A stretch of DNA of 64,000 bases, taken from assembly GCA_036381515.1 (NCBI GenBank), contig DASVCR010000080.1, positions 1 to 64,000 of the forward strand, written 5' to 3'. Shown one piece after another: positions 8,724-17,347 of this stretch; position 1 is the first letter of the stretch, and each line of letters begins with the position of its first letter. A program made the translations under genes and the position numbers. The DNA is from ZC4RG20 sp036381515 (lineage in GTDB: Bacteria > Pseudomonadota > Gammaproteobacteria > Steroidobacterales > Rariloculaceae). The notes below the pieces were generated by a model that saw nothing but the letters and a program-made list of their open reading frames with translations, was not told the DNA's origin and ran no database searches.

Positions 8724-10871
8724 CTACTCCGCGCCCGCGGCCGACGTTCTCCCGTCCGCCGTCGCGTCGATCAGCGCGTCGCGCTGCGCGAGCAGGTATG
8801 CGCGGAGCGCATCCAGATCCTCGTCCGTGAACCACGGGAACGACGGCATCCCGAGCCCGAGGTACGCGCCGTCGCGCACGATGTCGCCGAGCGCATCGTA
8901 GATCGCAGGCGCCGCGTAGCGCAGGTCCGCGATCGTGCCGCCGCTGATCGCCCCGACGCCGTGGCACATCGAGCAGCGGTTCGCGTAGAGCTTCGCGCCG
9001 CGCTCGACCTCCTCCGCCGTCGAGTCATGCTCGATGCGCGTAAGCGCCGGCCGCTCGAGCCCGCGGACCGGCTCGACCTCGGCATCGCCGTCGAGCACGA
9101 ACGTCCACACGCGGCCGCTCGCCTTGTAGAGCTGCGACGGGCTCCGATAGAGCGCGCTCGCGCCGCCCAAGCCCGACAGCACCGTGACGTACTGCCTGCC
9201 GTCGAGCATGTACGTGACGGGCGGGGCCATGATCCCCTGGCCGACGTTCGTCTCCCACAGCTTCTCGCCGTCGCTCGCGCGGTAGACGATGAAACGGCCG
9301 AGGTTCGTCCCCTGGAAGACGAGATTGCCGGCGGTCGTCAGCGTGCCGCCGCCGGTCTCGCCGTCGTACGGAACGCGCCAGCGCGCGCGCTGCTCGACGG
9401 GATCCCACGCGAGCAGGAAGCTCGGCGACCCGACGGATTCGCCGGTGCCCGGCTCGTACTCCGGCGCGGGCAGCGCGGCCCGCCCGCCGACGCCCATGCT
9501 CGCCGCGAGGTCGATCGCGACGTTCCACGCGCGCGGATGGAACTCGAAGTCCGTGTCCGCGCCGTACGCGAAGCTGCTTTCCGAGGCCGGGATGTAGACG
9601 AGCCCGGTCTCCGGGTTGAACGACATCGGCTGCCAGTTGTGCCCGCCGCCCGGGCCCGGCGAGATCGTCGTCAGCAGGTCGCCGAAGCGCGCGTGCGCCG
9701 TCTCGATCGGCCGCCCGGTCTCGAGGTCGATGCCCTTCGCCCACGTGACGCGCGTGTACGCCTCGGCCGACAGGAGCTCGCCGGTCAGCCGGTCGAGCAC
9801 GTAGAAGAAGCCGTTCTTCGGCGCCTGCATGATGACCTTGCGCTCGCGCCCGTCGATCGTGAGCTCCGCGAGCGTGAGCTGCTGCACCGCGGTGTAGTCC
9901 CACGTGTCGCCGGGCGTCGTCTGGTAGTGCCAGACGAGCTCGCCGGTATCGACGTCGAGCGCGAGAATCGACGCGAGGTAAAGGTTGTCGCCGCCGCCGG
10001 GGCTCCGCACGCGCTGGTTCCACGGCGAGCCGTTGCCGGTGCCGATATATACGAGCCCTGCTTCGGGGTCGTACGCGATCGCGTCCCACACCGTGCCGCC
10101 GCCGCCCATCGTCCACCACTCGCCGGTCCACGTCCTCGCGGCTTCCTCGAGTGCCTTCGACTCGAACGGCTTCGACGGGTCGCCCGGCACCGTGTAGAAG
10201 CGCCAGACGAGCTCGCCCGTCTGCGCGTCGTACGCGGAGACGAAGCCGCGCACGCCGAGCTCCGCGCCGCCGTTGCCGATGATGACCTTGCCGTCGGCGA
10301 CGCGCGGCGCGCCGGTGATCGTGTACGGCTGATCGACCGGCGTCGTCTGCACGTCCCAGACCGGCTCGCCGGTCTTCGCGTCGAGCGCGACGAGCCGCCC
10401 GTCGATCACGCCGACGTACACCTTGCCGTCGTAGAGCGCGACGCCGCGATTGACGACGTCGCAGCACGCCCTCGAGCCGCGCGCGCGGTCGGCCTTCGAG
10501 TCCCAGTGCCAGAGCTCCTCGCCGGTGCGCGCGTCGAGCGCGAACACGTTGCTCCAGCTCGTCGTCGCGTAGAGGACGCCGTCCTTCACGAGCGGCGTCG
10601 CCTCGTGGCCGCGCACGGAGCCCGTCTCGTAGCTCCAGGCGAGCCCGAGCCGCGACACGGTCTCCTCGTCGATCTGATCGAGCGGGCTGAAGCGCGTCTC
10701 CGCGTAATCGCGGCCGTAGGTCAGCCACTCCTCGGCCGATTTGGCCGCGTCGACGAGCGCCTCGTCGTCGGGCCCGTTGATCGACTGCCCGTTGATCGAC
10801 TGCGCGAGGCCGAGCTGCGCTGCGCCGGCCGAAACGACGGCGAGCAGCCGCCGCGCCAACTTCAAGCTCAT
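8724..10871 (-). CDS. PQQ-dependent alcohol dehydrogenase with cytochrome c domain
   Basis: A 715-residue periplasmic quinohaemoprotein. The signal peptide ends near residue 24. The eight-bladed propeller binds pyrroloquinoline quinone and Ca2+ and oxidises primary alcohols or aldehydes. The vicinal disulfide of the cofactor pocket is visible (RACCD, C136-C137), as are repeated tryptophan-docking segments such as ALDARTGEELWHWD. A cytochrome c domain follows, with haem motif CSMCH at 633-637 and a likely axial methionine in LGMPSF. Directly after the signal peptide a 15-base tandem duplication (10776-10805) repeats the pentapeptide QSING. A paralogue is encoded at 32470-34632. Confidence 0.93.
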   Translation of the reverse strand: MSLKLARRLLAVVSAGAAQLGLAQSINGQSINGPDDEALVDAAKSAEEWLTYGRDYAETRFSPLDQIDEETVSRLGLAWSYETGSVRGHEATPLVKDGVLYATTSWSNVFALDARTGEELWHWDSKADRARGSRACCDVVNRGVALYDGKVYVGVIDGRLVALDAKTGEPVWDVQTTPVDQPYTITGAPRVADGKVIIGNGGAELGVRGFVSAYDAQTGELVWRFYTVPGDPSKPFESKALEEAARTWTGEWWTMGGGGTVWDAIAYDPEAGLVYIGTGNGSPWNQRVRSPGGGDNLYLASILALDVDTGELVWHYQTTPGDTWDYTAVQQLTLAELTIDGRERKVIMQAPKNGFFYVLDRLTGELLSAEAYTRVTWAKGIDLETGRPIETAHARFGDLLTTISPGPGGGHNWQPMSFNPETGLVYIPASESSFAYGADTDFEFHPRAWNVAIDLAASMGVGGRAALPAPEYEPGTGESVGSPSFLLAWDPVEQRARWRVPYDGETGGGTLTTAGNLVFQGTNLGRFIVYRASDGEKLWETNVGQGIMAPPVTYMLDGRQYVTVLSGLGGASALYRSPSQLYKASGRVWTFVLDGDAEVEPVRGLERPALTRIEHDSTAEEVERGAKLYANRCSMCHGVGAISGGTIADLRYAAPAIYDALGDIVRDGAYLGLGMPSFPWFTDEDLDALRAYLLAQRDALIDATADGRTSAAGAE

Positions 10872-10896
10872 TACCCCCCCGATGTCCGGCCTCGGG

Positions 10897-10954
10897 AAAA
10901 ATGGGCTCCGACTCCCATTTATTTCTCGCGAAAAATGGGCTCCGACCCCATTTT
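10897..10954. repeat. GGGCTCCGACCCC-type repeat, two direct copies
   Basis: Two near-identical 24-base units (10897-10920 and 10931-10954) each form a short imperfect hairpin (AAAATGGG...CCCATTT). They belong to the same family as the GGGTCAGAGCCC copies at 39361-40119 and 58684-58778. They fill the gap between dsbA's stop codon and the PQQ dehydrogenase start. Confidence 0.75.
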
Positions 10955-10966
10955 CCTTTGCTACGA

Positions 10967-11620
10967 CTATTCTTGTGCGGCGTCGGAGTGCTCTTTCTCG
11001 ATCAGGTAGTCTGCAATCCGCAGCATGTCGTCGTACGTCCTGCCTCGGACCAGATAGCGGCCGTTGATCACGATGGAGGGGGTGCTCAGAACTTTGCTCG
11101 CCTGCATATGCTGGGCCGCGCGGCGAACCTTGAAGTCGATGCCGAAGCTGCTCATGGTCTTCAAGAACTCTTCGGGGTCTACGCCGTACTCGCCGTAGAA
11201 CTCGGCGACCCGCTCCTCATTGGGCCGATCGCCTTCGGCAGGCAGATCGTGAGTGCGGTGTATCGCGTTGTAGACGGCCTGATGCGTCTCCTCCACGACA
11301 CCGAACGCTTCCGCCGTGTAATACGCCCGCGCGTACGGCTCGAAGTCCGGGCGGAACGACGCGGGGACGTGCACGACTTTCACATAAGGGGGCAATTCCG
11401 CGACCCAGGCGGCGAAGAACGGCTCGAAGGCGTTGCAGCCGGGGCAGATGTAATTGAAGAACTCCTCGACGACGACCATGCCGTCTGCCGGATCGAGCGG
11501 CTTACCGTTCGGGATCTCGAGGTAGTCCGTTCCGGCAACCGGCGGCGATTGAGACTGAGCCTGTGCCGGGCCAAGAGCCGTGAGAAGCAGCAGTAATGCC
11601 GGGATGGCAAGTTTCTTCAT
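10967..11620 (-). CDS. dsbA: thiol:disulfide interchange protein DsbA
   Basis: A 217-residue periplasmic disulfide oxidant. A signal peptide (MKKLAIPALLLLLTALGPAQA) is followed by a thioredoxin fold with an inserted helical domain. The active site is CPGC at residues 59-62, after EEFFNYI. The cis-proline loop is in STPSIVING, and the length matches DsbA. ATG 11620 is preferred over an upstream TTG (11641) because it begins the signal peptide. The gene diverges from panB over about 200 bases that contain a palindrome. Likely clients include the cysteine-rich exported proteins and cytochrome c-fused dehydrogenases in this window. Confidence 0.93.
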   Translation of the reverse strand: MKKLAIPALLLLLTALGPAQAQSQSPPVAGTDYLEIPNGKPLDPADGMVVVEEFFNYICPGCNAFEPFFAAWVAELPPYVKVVHVPASFRPDFEPYARAYYTAEAFGVVEETHQAVYNAIHRTHDLPAEGDRPNEERVAEFYGEYGVDPEEFLKTMSSFGIDFKVRRAAQHMQASKVLSTPSIVINGRYLVRGRTYDDMLRIADYLIEKEHSDAAQE

Positions 11621-11758
11621 GGCAGACACCGTCGACGGCAATTATGGGTCCAATGCGGCAAGACAGTACCACGCCCGCCGGCGGATGTCCGCTCCGGTTC
11701 GAACGGGCCCCCGGGCATCGTGCGGACCGCCGCGTCCGGCGGTACCATTGCCCAAATC

Positions 11759-11798
11759 GTGTCAGACACAATTTTCTCCGGAAAATTGTGTCTGACAC
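11759..11798. repeat. TGTCAGACAC-family palindrome in panB leader
   Basis: Perfect 18-base arms (11759-11776 and 11781-11798) with a 4-base loop lie 20 bases upstream of the panB start codon, just before its ribosome site. As RNA the structure would sit in the 5' leader if the promoter is upstream. Confidence 0.85.
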
Positions 11799-11817
11799 AA
11801 TTTTTCGGGGAGAGCCG

Positions 11818-12630
11818 ATGAGCGTCGACACACCTCGCAAAGTCACGACCCGCCGCCTTCAGGAGATGAAGGAGAGCGGCGAGCCGATCGCGTGCCTCAC
11901 GGCATACGACTACCTGACCGCGACGATCCTCGACGCGGCCGGCATCGACCTCATTCTCGTCGGCGACTCGGCGGGGAACGTCTTCGCCGGCCACGATACG
12001 ACGATTCCGATGACGATGGAGCAGATGCTCTATCACGCGCAGGTCGTCGCAAGGGGCGTCGAGCGCGCATTCGTCGTCGCCGACCTGCCGTTCATGTCGT
12101 ACCAGGTCAGCGAGGAGGAGGCGTTGCGCAACGCGGGGCGCTTCGTCAAGGAGGCGCTCGCGGAGGCCGTCAAGCTCGAGGGCGGCGAGCACGTCTGCCG
12201 CACGATCCGCCGCATCGTCGACGCCGGCATCCCGGTCATGGGGCATCTCGGCCTGACGCCGCAGTCGATCCACAAGTTCGGCACGTACAAGGCCCGCGGC
12301 GCATCGAGCGAGGAGGCCGAGCGCATCATGGCCGACGCGAAGGCGCTTCAGGACGCCGGCGTATTCGCGATCGTCCTCGAGAAGATTCCGGCCGACCTCG
12401 CGCGGCGCGTGACCGAGTCCTTGTCGATCCCGACGATCGGCATCGGCGCGGGCCCGCACTGCGACGGTCAGGTCCTCGTCACGCCCGACATGCTCGGGAT
12501 CTTCACGAAGTTCCGGCCGCGGTTCGTGCGCCGGTATGCCGAGCTCGGCGCGCAGATGGCCGACGCGTTCACGCGCTACCGGAACGACGTCAAGCAGCGC
12601 GCGTTTCCGAGCGACGACGAAAGCTACTGA
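11818..12630 (+). CDS. panB: 3-methyl-2-oxobutanoate hydroxymethyltransferase
   Basis: A 270-residue cytosolic enzyme making ketopantoate from 2-ketoisovalerate and 5,10-methylenetetrahydrofolate, the first committed step of pantothenate and coenzyme A synthesis. Family signatures include ACLTAYDYLTA, ILVGDSAGNVFAGHDTT (metal-binding aspartates), MGHLGLTPQS and IPTIGIGAGPHCDGQVLV near the C-terminus. A GGGGAGAG ribosome site precedes ATG 11818. panC and panD are not next to it. A TGTCAGACAC palindrome abuts its ribosome site. Confidence 0.96.
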   Translation: MSVDTPRKVTTRRLQEMKESGEPIACLTAYDYLTATILDAAGIDLILVGDSAGNVFAGHDTTIPMTMEQMLYHAQVVARGVERAFVVADLPFMSYQVSEEEALRNAGRFVKEALAEAVKLEGGEHVCRTIRRIVDAGIPVMGHLGLTPQSIHKFGTYKARGASSEEAERIMADAKALQDAGVFAIVLEKIPADLARRVTESLSIPTIGIGAGPHCDGQVLVTPDMLGIFTKFRPRFVRRYAELGAQMADAFTRYRNDVKQRAFPSDDESY

Positions 12631-12660
12631 TCGAAGCGGAGAACGGCCGGAGCGGCGAAC

Positions 12661-12683
12661 CGGCGGCGCACGCCGCGCCGCCG
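12661..12683. terminator. GC hairpin between convergent genes
   Basis: A perfect 9-base stem (12661-12669 with 12675-12683) and 5-base loop lies between the ends of panB and the convergent secreted-protein gene. There is no clear T run, so intrinsic termination is only inferred from position. Confidence 0.4.
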
Positions 12684-12696
12684 TCCGCGTCGCACG

Positions 12697-14436
12697 TCAG
12701 TGCCGGATCTGCGTGACGATGTCTTCCTGCTCGTACGTCTCGCAGTGCCCCCGCTCGGGCAGCAGTCCCGCATCGGGGTTCGGGTTCAGACGCAGGATCC
12801 GCGGCGTCATGACCCACGGCTCGACGAGCACCTCCGGGTCCTCGACGGTGACCTCGTAGAGGATCTCGTTGCCCTGACGCGTGAAGCGCTCGATCACACG
12901 CATCTTGTCCGAGTGGAAGAAGCCGCCGCGCGCAAGCCACGTGAAGTCGTTGAACGCGATCGAGTCGAGCACGAGCGTGTCGCCCTCCCAGTGCCCGACC
13001 GTATACCCCATGTACCGCGTCTGCAGCGCCTCCCTCGGGTCGTGCTTCCGGCCGTCGATCGGAATGATCCGGTATTCGCCGTATCCGCCGCCGCCGTCCG
13101 CGTACTGGCCGTAGAAGAAGACGATGTCGCGCTCGGACTGGATGATGCGCCGCGGCGGGCCGTTGCGCGGAATCCCGAGCGGCTGGCACGTCATGACCGG
13201 GTCTTCCTTGTTCGTCCACATGTCGAGGTACTGCACCCGGTCCCAGTGCTCCGGCTTGTACAGCGGCCGATTCGGGCCGAAGCGCGACGGCGCCTCGAAC
13301 TCGAAATCGATCGTCTGGTTCCACGCCGGGCTGCAGCCTTCGAGCTGCGTCGGCGCGCAGCGGCGGTTGCCGTAGCGCCAGTTCATGCCGCTCGCGGTCC
13401 AGGTGCCGGTGAGATCGGGCTTGCCGTTCGGCAGCCGCGGGGTCGGCTCCCGTGACGTCAGCACCGCGGAGCGATCGCTCGCGAAGAGCACCGGCGGCGG
13501 CTCCGGGGCGCCGGGCGTGATCGCCTCGCGCACGCTGTCCGGCACCGGCATCACGACGTACACGCTGCCGGTCTCCGTCTCGACGGTCGTGAGGTCGCGC
13601 ACGACCTCGCCGTCACGGCTTTCGATCATGCGGCCGGCGTAATACGCCTCGATCTTGTTCAGCGGATTGTTCCAGTCCTGATAGTCGTCGTAGCGGAACT
13701 CGAACCGCGTCGATCCGTGATCGACGACGACCCGCTCCGCCATGAACCGCTCGTTCAGCGTCGCCTTCGCGACCGCGCCGGGCACGCCCGGGATCGGGTA
13801 CGTCACGACCGGCTTGCCGGACTCCCACGACACGCTCGTGCTGCCGAGCGTCGTCGGCCCTGCCTCGAGCAGCGCGCCGGGATTACGGTCCATCGCGAGC
13901 AGGCCGATGCCGGCCCCGTCGAGCGCGGCCTTCGGTGCGCCCTGCGGGCTCGCCCAGAGCCGGATCAGCCGCTCCTCGACGGCGTTCGGCAGCGGCGTCG
14001 CGTGGCCCTCACCCGGGATGATCTCGGCGCCGGGCCGGTCCTCGTTCCACGCGTACCGGCCGCTGACGACCTCGATGTCCGCGCGCGTCTCGCCGTTCGG
14101 CAGCGTGCACGTGTATTGGACCCGCTGACCCGGGACCTGGTAGTTCGTGCTCGCGCGGTAGCTCTCGAGCGTGCACGGCTGGCCGTCGACGTGGATCGTG
14201 CCGGTGCCCTGATACTCGAGCGTGACGACGAGCTCGTGCTCCTCGACGCCGCGCAGCATGCCCATGTGCCACGTCCAGTTGAACAGCACGGACTTCAGGT
14301 CCTTCGCATCGGGCGCCGGCGTATAAGGCGGCGGCCCGCCGCGGCGCGGCTGCGCGCCCGCCGTCAGCGCGACACCGACGGCGATCGCGACTCCGAGCGC
14401 GACCGCCGGCCCCGCGTTCCCGCGTCGAAAGGCCAT
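12697..14436 (-). CDS. secreted protein with 'PDLTGTW' domain, unknown function
   Basis: A 579-residue exported protein (signal peptide to about residue 28). The C-terminal half carries the marker LPNGKPDLTGTW and then ERDIVFFYGQYADG, GHWEGDTLVLDS and VIERFTRQGNEILYEVTVEDPE. This domain is shared with the two consecutive genes at 53711-55485. The N-terminal half has a separate beta-rich region with paired cysteines. The domain is common in environmental proteobacteria and acidobacteria, but no biochemical role is known to me. It lies 27 bases downstream of a DUF6152 gene on the same strand, the same pairing as at 53310-55485. Confidence 0.8.
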   Translation of the reverse strand: MAFRRGNAGPAVALGVAIAVGVALTAGAQPRRGGPPPYTPAPDAKDLKSVLFNWTWHMGMLRGVEEHELVVTLEYQGTGTIHVDGQPCTLESYRASTNYQVPGQRVQYTCTLPNGETRADIEVVSGRYAWNEDRPGAEIIPGEGHATPLPNAVEERLIRLWASPQGAPKAALDGAGIGLLAMDRNPGALLEAGPTTLGSTSVSWESGKPVVTYPIPGVPGAVAKATLNERFMAERVVVDHGSTRFEFRYDDYQDWNNPLNKIEAYYAGRMIESRDGEVVRDLTTVETETGSVYVVMPVPDSVREAITPGAPEPPPVLFASDRSAVLTSREPTPRLPNGKPDLTGTWTASGMNWRYGNRRCAPTQLEGCSPAWNQTIDFEFEAPSRFGPNRPLYKPEHWDRVQYLDMWTNKEDPVMTCQPLGIPRNGPPRRIIQSERDIVFFYGQYADGGGGYGEYRIIPIDGRKHDPREALQTRYMGYTVGHWEGDTLVLDSIAFNDFTWLARGGFFHSDKMRVIERFTRQGNEILYEVTVEDPEVLVEPWVMTPRILRLNPNPDAGLLPERGHCETYEQEDIVTQIRH

Positions 14437-14463
14437 CGGCAGCTCTCCGTCGTGCGACGTCGG

Positions 14464-14856
14464 CTATTCGGGATCGAACTCGATCTCGCGCTCGTCGGGC
14501 AGTGTGATCGATCTGATGAACCCGAGCGGGCTGCCGTTCCGCGCCGGGAAGTATCGGATCGTGACCCTGTCGCCGGCCTTCACGGTATTCGGTCCGCCCT
14601 CGCCGAAGCCGAGGTTCGCGAGCGCGTTCGCGGAGCCGGTCGTCATGACCCACTCCGTCTTCGTGCCGTCTTCGTTCTCGACCTCGAGGTGCATCGCGCC
14701 GTGAGGATTCGTGAACGCGACCCTCGTGAGGACGCCGGTCACCTCCCCTTGTTTTCGAATGTCGTACGTTGCGGACAGGGAATGATGCGCGAGCACCGAT
14801 TCGCCTGCCATCAGCAACCCGCATAGCACGACGCACCCGAACATCCGCTTGATCAT
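14464..14856 (-). CDS. DUF6152 family periplasmic protein
   Basis: A 130-residue exported protein. The signal peptide ends at VLAHHS, and the mature part is a small beta-barrel-like domain: HHSLSATYD, then GEVTGVLTRVAFTNPHGAM, then EWVMTTGSANAL. The GxVtkvxxtNPH pattern defines DUF6152. ATG 14856 was chosen over the longer frame because GGGGGAGG lies 10 bases upstream and the signal peptide begins here. It is the first gene of a two-gene unit with the secreted 'PDLTGTW' protein. Confidence 0.85.
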   Translation of the reverse strand: MIKRMFGCVVLCGLLMAGESVLAHHSLSATYDIRKQGEVTGVLTRVAFTNPHGAMHLEVENEDGTKTEWVMTTGSANALANLGFGEGGPNTVKAGDRVTIRYFPARNGSPLGFIRSITLPDEREIEFDPE

Positions 14857-15121
14857 TCGTGGCCTCCCCCAAAATGTGCCCGGCCTCTGCGGCCTCCGAA
14901 CGGAAATTACCGCTCGCCCGAGCGTACCATCGGCGATCATACCGCTCAATTTGCGCCGTCGGCCGCACGTTCGACAGCCCGGGGAAGCTAAAGAAAGCTG
15001 AAGCCGGGCCGTCCGCCGCAAGGTTCGGGACGGTCCACGGTCTGCGATCGATCGGCCGCGGGCTCACGACGAGCTCTGGGGCCATCGCGAGGACGACGAT
15101 CGCGCGACGCCGCTCGGCGCC

Positions 15122-17251
15122 CTACTCCCACATCGCGCGCATCGCGGCCGCCGCATCGACGCGCACCGTCGCTCGCGTCTCGGCGACGCGCGCGGCGCCC
15201 GCTGCCGGTGCGGGCCACGCCTTCTGCTCGAAGCGTTCGAGCACCGCGTCCGTCATGAAACGGCTGCGCGCGCCGTACACGTGCGCATCACCCAATCGGC
15301 TCTGCTGCGTCACGTAGTACTTGAGCGGCGCAACGAGATGCAGGTCCTGCTTCGCGCGCGTCATCGCGACGTAAAGGAGCCTGCGCTCCTCCTCGATCAG
15401 GTCGCGCCGTCCCGTCGCGTGCTCGTTCGGGAAATTGCCGTCGGCGACGTTCAGCAGGTAAACGACGTCCCACTCCTGGCCCTTCGCCGAATGGACGGTC
15501 GACAGGATCAGGTAGCCCTCGTCGCGCAGCGGATCGCCCGCGAGATCGCCGCTCGCCTGCGGCGGATCGAGCGTCAGCTCGGTCACGAACCGCTCGCGGC
15601 TCGCGTACTGGGCCGAGAGACGCTCGAGCTGCTCGATGTCCGCGGCCCGCACGTCCGGTGCGTCGTACAGCCGCTCGAGGTGCGGCTCGTACCATCGGCG
15701 GACGAGCCCGAGCTGCCCCGTCCATTCGCGCGCGGCCGCGAGCGTCGCGAGGAGCTCCGTCAGCGCCGGCCACTCGTGCGCCGCGCCCGCGGGCATCCTG
15801 TACTCGCGGAGCACCGACCACGAGTAGCCGCTTGCCTCGAAGACCTTGAGGCAGCGGTCGGCGGTCGCCGGCCCGACGCCCGGAAGGAGCTGCAGCGTGC
15901 GGAAGCCCGCGAGGCGATTGCGCGGGTTGTCGGCCCAGCGCAGCACGGCGAGCACGTCCTTCACGTGTGCCGCCTCGAGGAACTTGAGGCCCCCGTACTT
16001 CACGTACGGGATGTTGCGCCGCACGAGCTCGAGCTCGAGCGCGTCGCCGTGATGCGACGTGCGCATCAGCACGGCCTGCCTGTGGAGCGGCACGCCCTGC
16101 TCCCGCGCGGCGAGGATCTGCTCGACGACGTAGAGCGCCTGCGCTCGATCGTCCTCGACGGAGACGTAGACGGGCTTTTTGCCGGACGGCCGCTCCGAGC
16201 GCAGCGCCTTGCGATACTGCCGTTCGGCATCCTGCATCAGCGCGTTCGCCGCATCGAGGATCGGCTGGATCGAGCGGTAGTTCGTCTCGAGCTTGACGAT
16301 CTCCGCGTGCGGCGTGAAGCGCCGCGGAAACTCGAGGATGTTCTCGACGGTCGCCGCGCGGAACGAGTAGATCGCCTGCGCGTCGTCGCCGACGACGCAG
16401 ACGCCGGCGCCGTCCGGCTTCATCGCGTGCACGATCTCGGCCTGCAGGACGTTCGTATCCTGATACTCGTCGATCAGCACGTGGTCGAACCGGTCGCCGA
16501 GCTCGCGCGCGATGCGCGGCTCGTCGACGAGGAGCTTCCAGTAAAGCAGCAGATCGTCGTAGTCGAGGACGTTCTGGCTCTGCTTGACCTCGACGTAACG
16601 GCGGAAGAGCCGCGTGAGATCGTCGGCCCACTCGCTGCACCACGGAAAGTACTCGTCGAGCGTCCGGGCGAGCGGCTGCGACGCGTTCACGCGATGCGAA
16701 TAGATCGCGAGGCACGTGTCCTTGCGCGGGAAGCGCTTCTCCTTCTGCGCGAAGCCGAGCTCCTGGCGGACGAGATCGAGCAGGTCCGCCGCGTCGCCGC
16801 GGTCGAGCACGGAGAAGGCCGGGTCGAGGCCCAGAACCGTTGCGTACTCGCGCAGCAGTCGATTGCCGATCGAGTGATACGTCCCGGCCCAGAGCGCCCG
16901 CGTCGCGTCGGGAACGGCGGCCGTCCGGCTCGCCGTGCGGAAAGCCTCGCGCGCGATGTGCTCCGCGCGGCGCAGCATCTCGTGCGCGGCGCGCCGCGTA
17001 AACGTGAGCAGCAGGATGCGCTCGGGCGCAACGCCGGACAGCAACAGATACGCGACGCGGTGCGCGAGCGTGTTCGTCTTGCCGGTGCCGGCGCCCGCAA
17101 TCACGAGCAGCGGGCCGGCGACGAGACCGCGCTCGCCGGGCTCGCCGTAGGTCGCCGCGCGGAGCTGCTCGGGATTCAGCGACGCGCCGAACGCGCGCGG
17201 TGCGCGGCCGTCGGCCTGCCCGGATGCGTTCGGGGTGGTCAGCGCGTTCAT
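15122..17251 (-). CDS. UvrD/Rep-type ATP-dependent DNA helicase
   Basis: A 709-residue superfamily 1A helicase acting 3' to 5' on DNA. Motif Q is in SLNPEQLRAA, Walker A is GAGTGKT at 53-59, Walker B and motif II are in HVLIDEYQDTN, motif III is GDDAQAIYSFRAA, motif V is in STVHSAKGQEWDVVYLLNV and motif VI is LLYVAMTRAKQDLHL. The C-terminal segment is shorter than in UvrD or Rep. Likely cytosolic roles are repair or replication restart. It follows the carboxylesterase gene on the same strand by 96 bases that include a hairpin, so it is probably transcribed separately. Confidence 0.93.
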   Translation of the reverse strand: MNALTTPNASGQADGRAPRAFGASLNPEQLRAATYGEPGERGLVAGPLLVIAGAGTGKTNTLAHRVAYLLLSGVAPERILLLTFTRRAAHEMLRRAEHIAREAFRTASRTAAVPDATRALWAGTYHSIGNRLLREYATVLGLDPAFSVLDRGDAADLLDLVRQELGFAQKEKRFPRKDTCLAIYSHRVNASQPLARTLDEYFPWCSEWADDLTRLFRRYVEVKQSQNVLDYDDLLLYWKLLVDEPRIARELGDRFDHVLIDEYQDTNVLQAEIVHAMKPDGAGVCVVGDDAQAIYSFRAATVENILEFPRRFTPHAEIVKLETNYRSIQPILDAANALMQDAERQYRKALRSERPSGKKPVYVSVEDDRAQALYVVEQILAAREQGVPLHRQAVLMRTSHHGDALELELVRRNIPYVKYGGLKFLEAAHVKDVLAVLRWADNPRNRLAGFRTLQLLPGVGPATADRCLKVFEASGYSWSVLREYRMPAGAAHEWPALTELLATLAAAREWTGQLGLVRRWYEPHLERLYDAPDVRAADIEQLERLSAQYASRERFVTELTLDPPQASGDLAGDPLRDEGYLILSTVHSAKGQEWDVVYLLNVADGNFPNEHATGRRDLIEEERRLLYVAMTRAKQDLHLVAPLKYYVTQQSRLGDAHVYGARSRFMTDAVLERFEQKAWPAPAAGAARVAETRATVRVDAAAAMRAMWE

Positions 17252-17310
17252 CGCGCCAATGATGACCGAAAACTGTATGGAGTTACAGACTTCGGCGACC
17301 GAACGAGGAC

Positions 17311-17334
17311 GCGCCCGGCCGACCGGCCGGGCGC
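17311..17334 (-). terminator. strong GC hairpin after carboxylesterase gene
   Basis: A perfect 10-base stem (17311-17320 with 17325-17334) and 4-base loop begins 13 bases past the carboxylesterase stop codon. No T run is visible, so an intrinsic terminator is likely but not certain. Confidence 0.45.
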
Positions 17335-17347
17335 GTATCGCAACGTG

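Noticed and set aside
11621..11641. Longer DsbA starting at TTG 11641
   Set aside because: The added seven residues precede a normal signal peptide start (MKK) and the TTG has no ribosome site.
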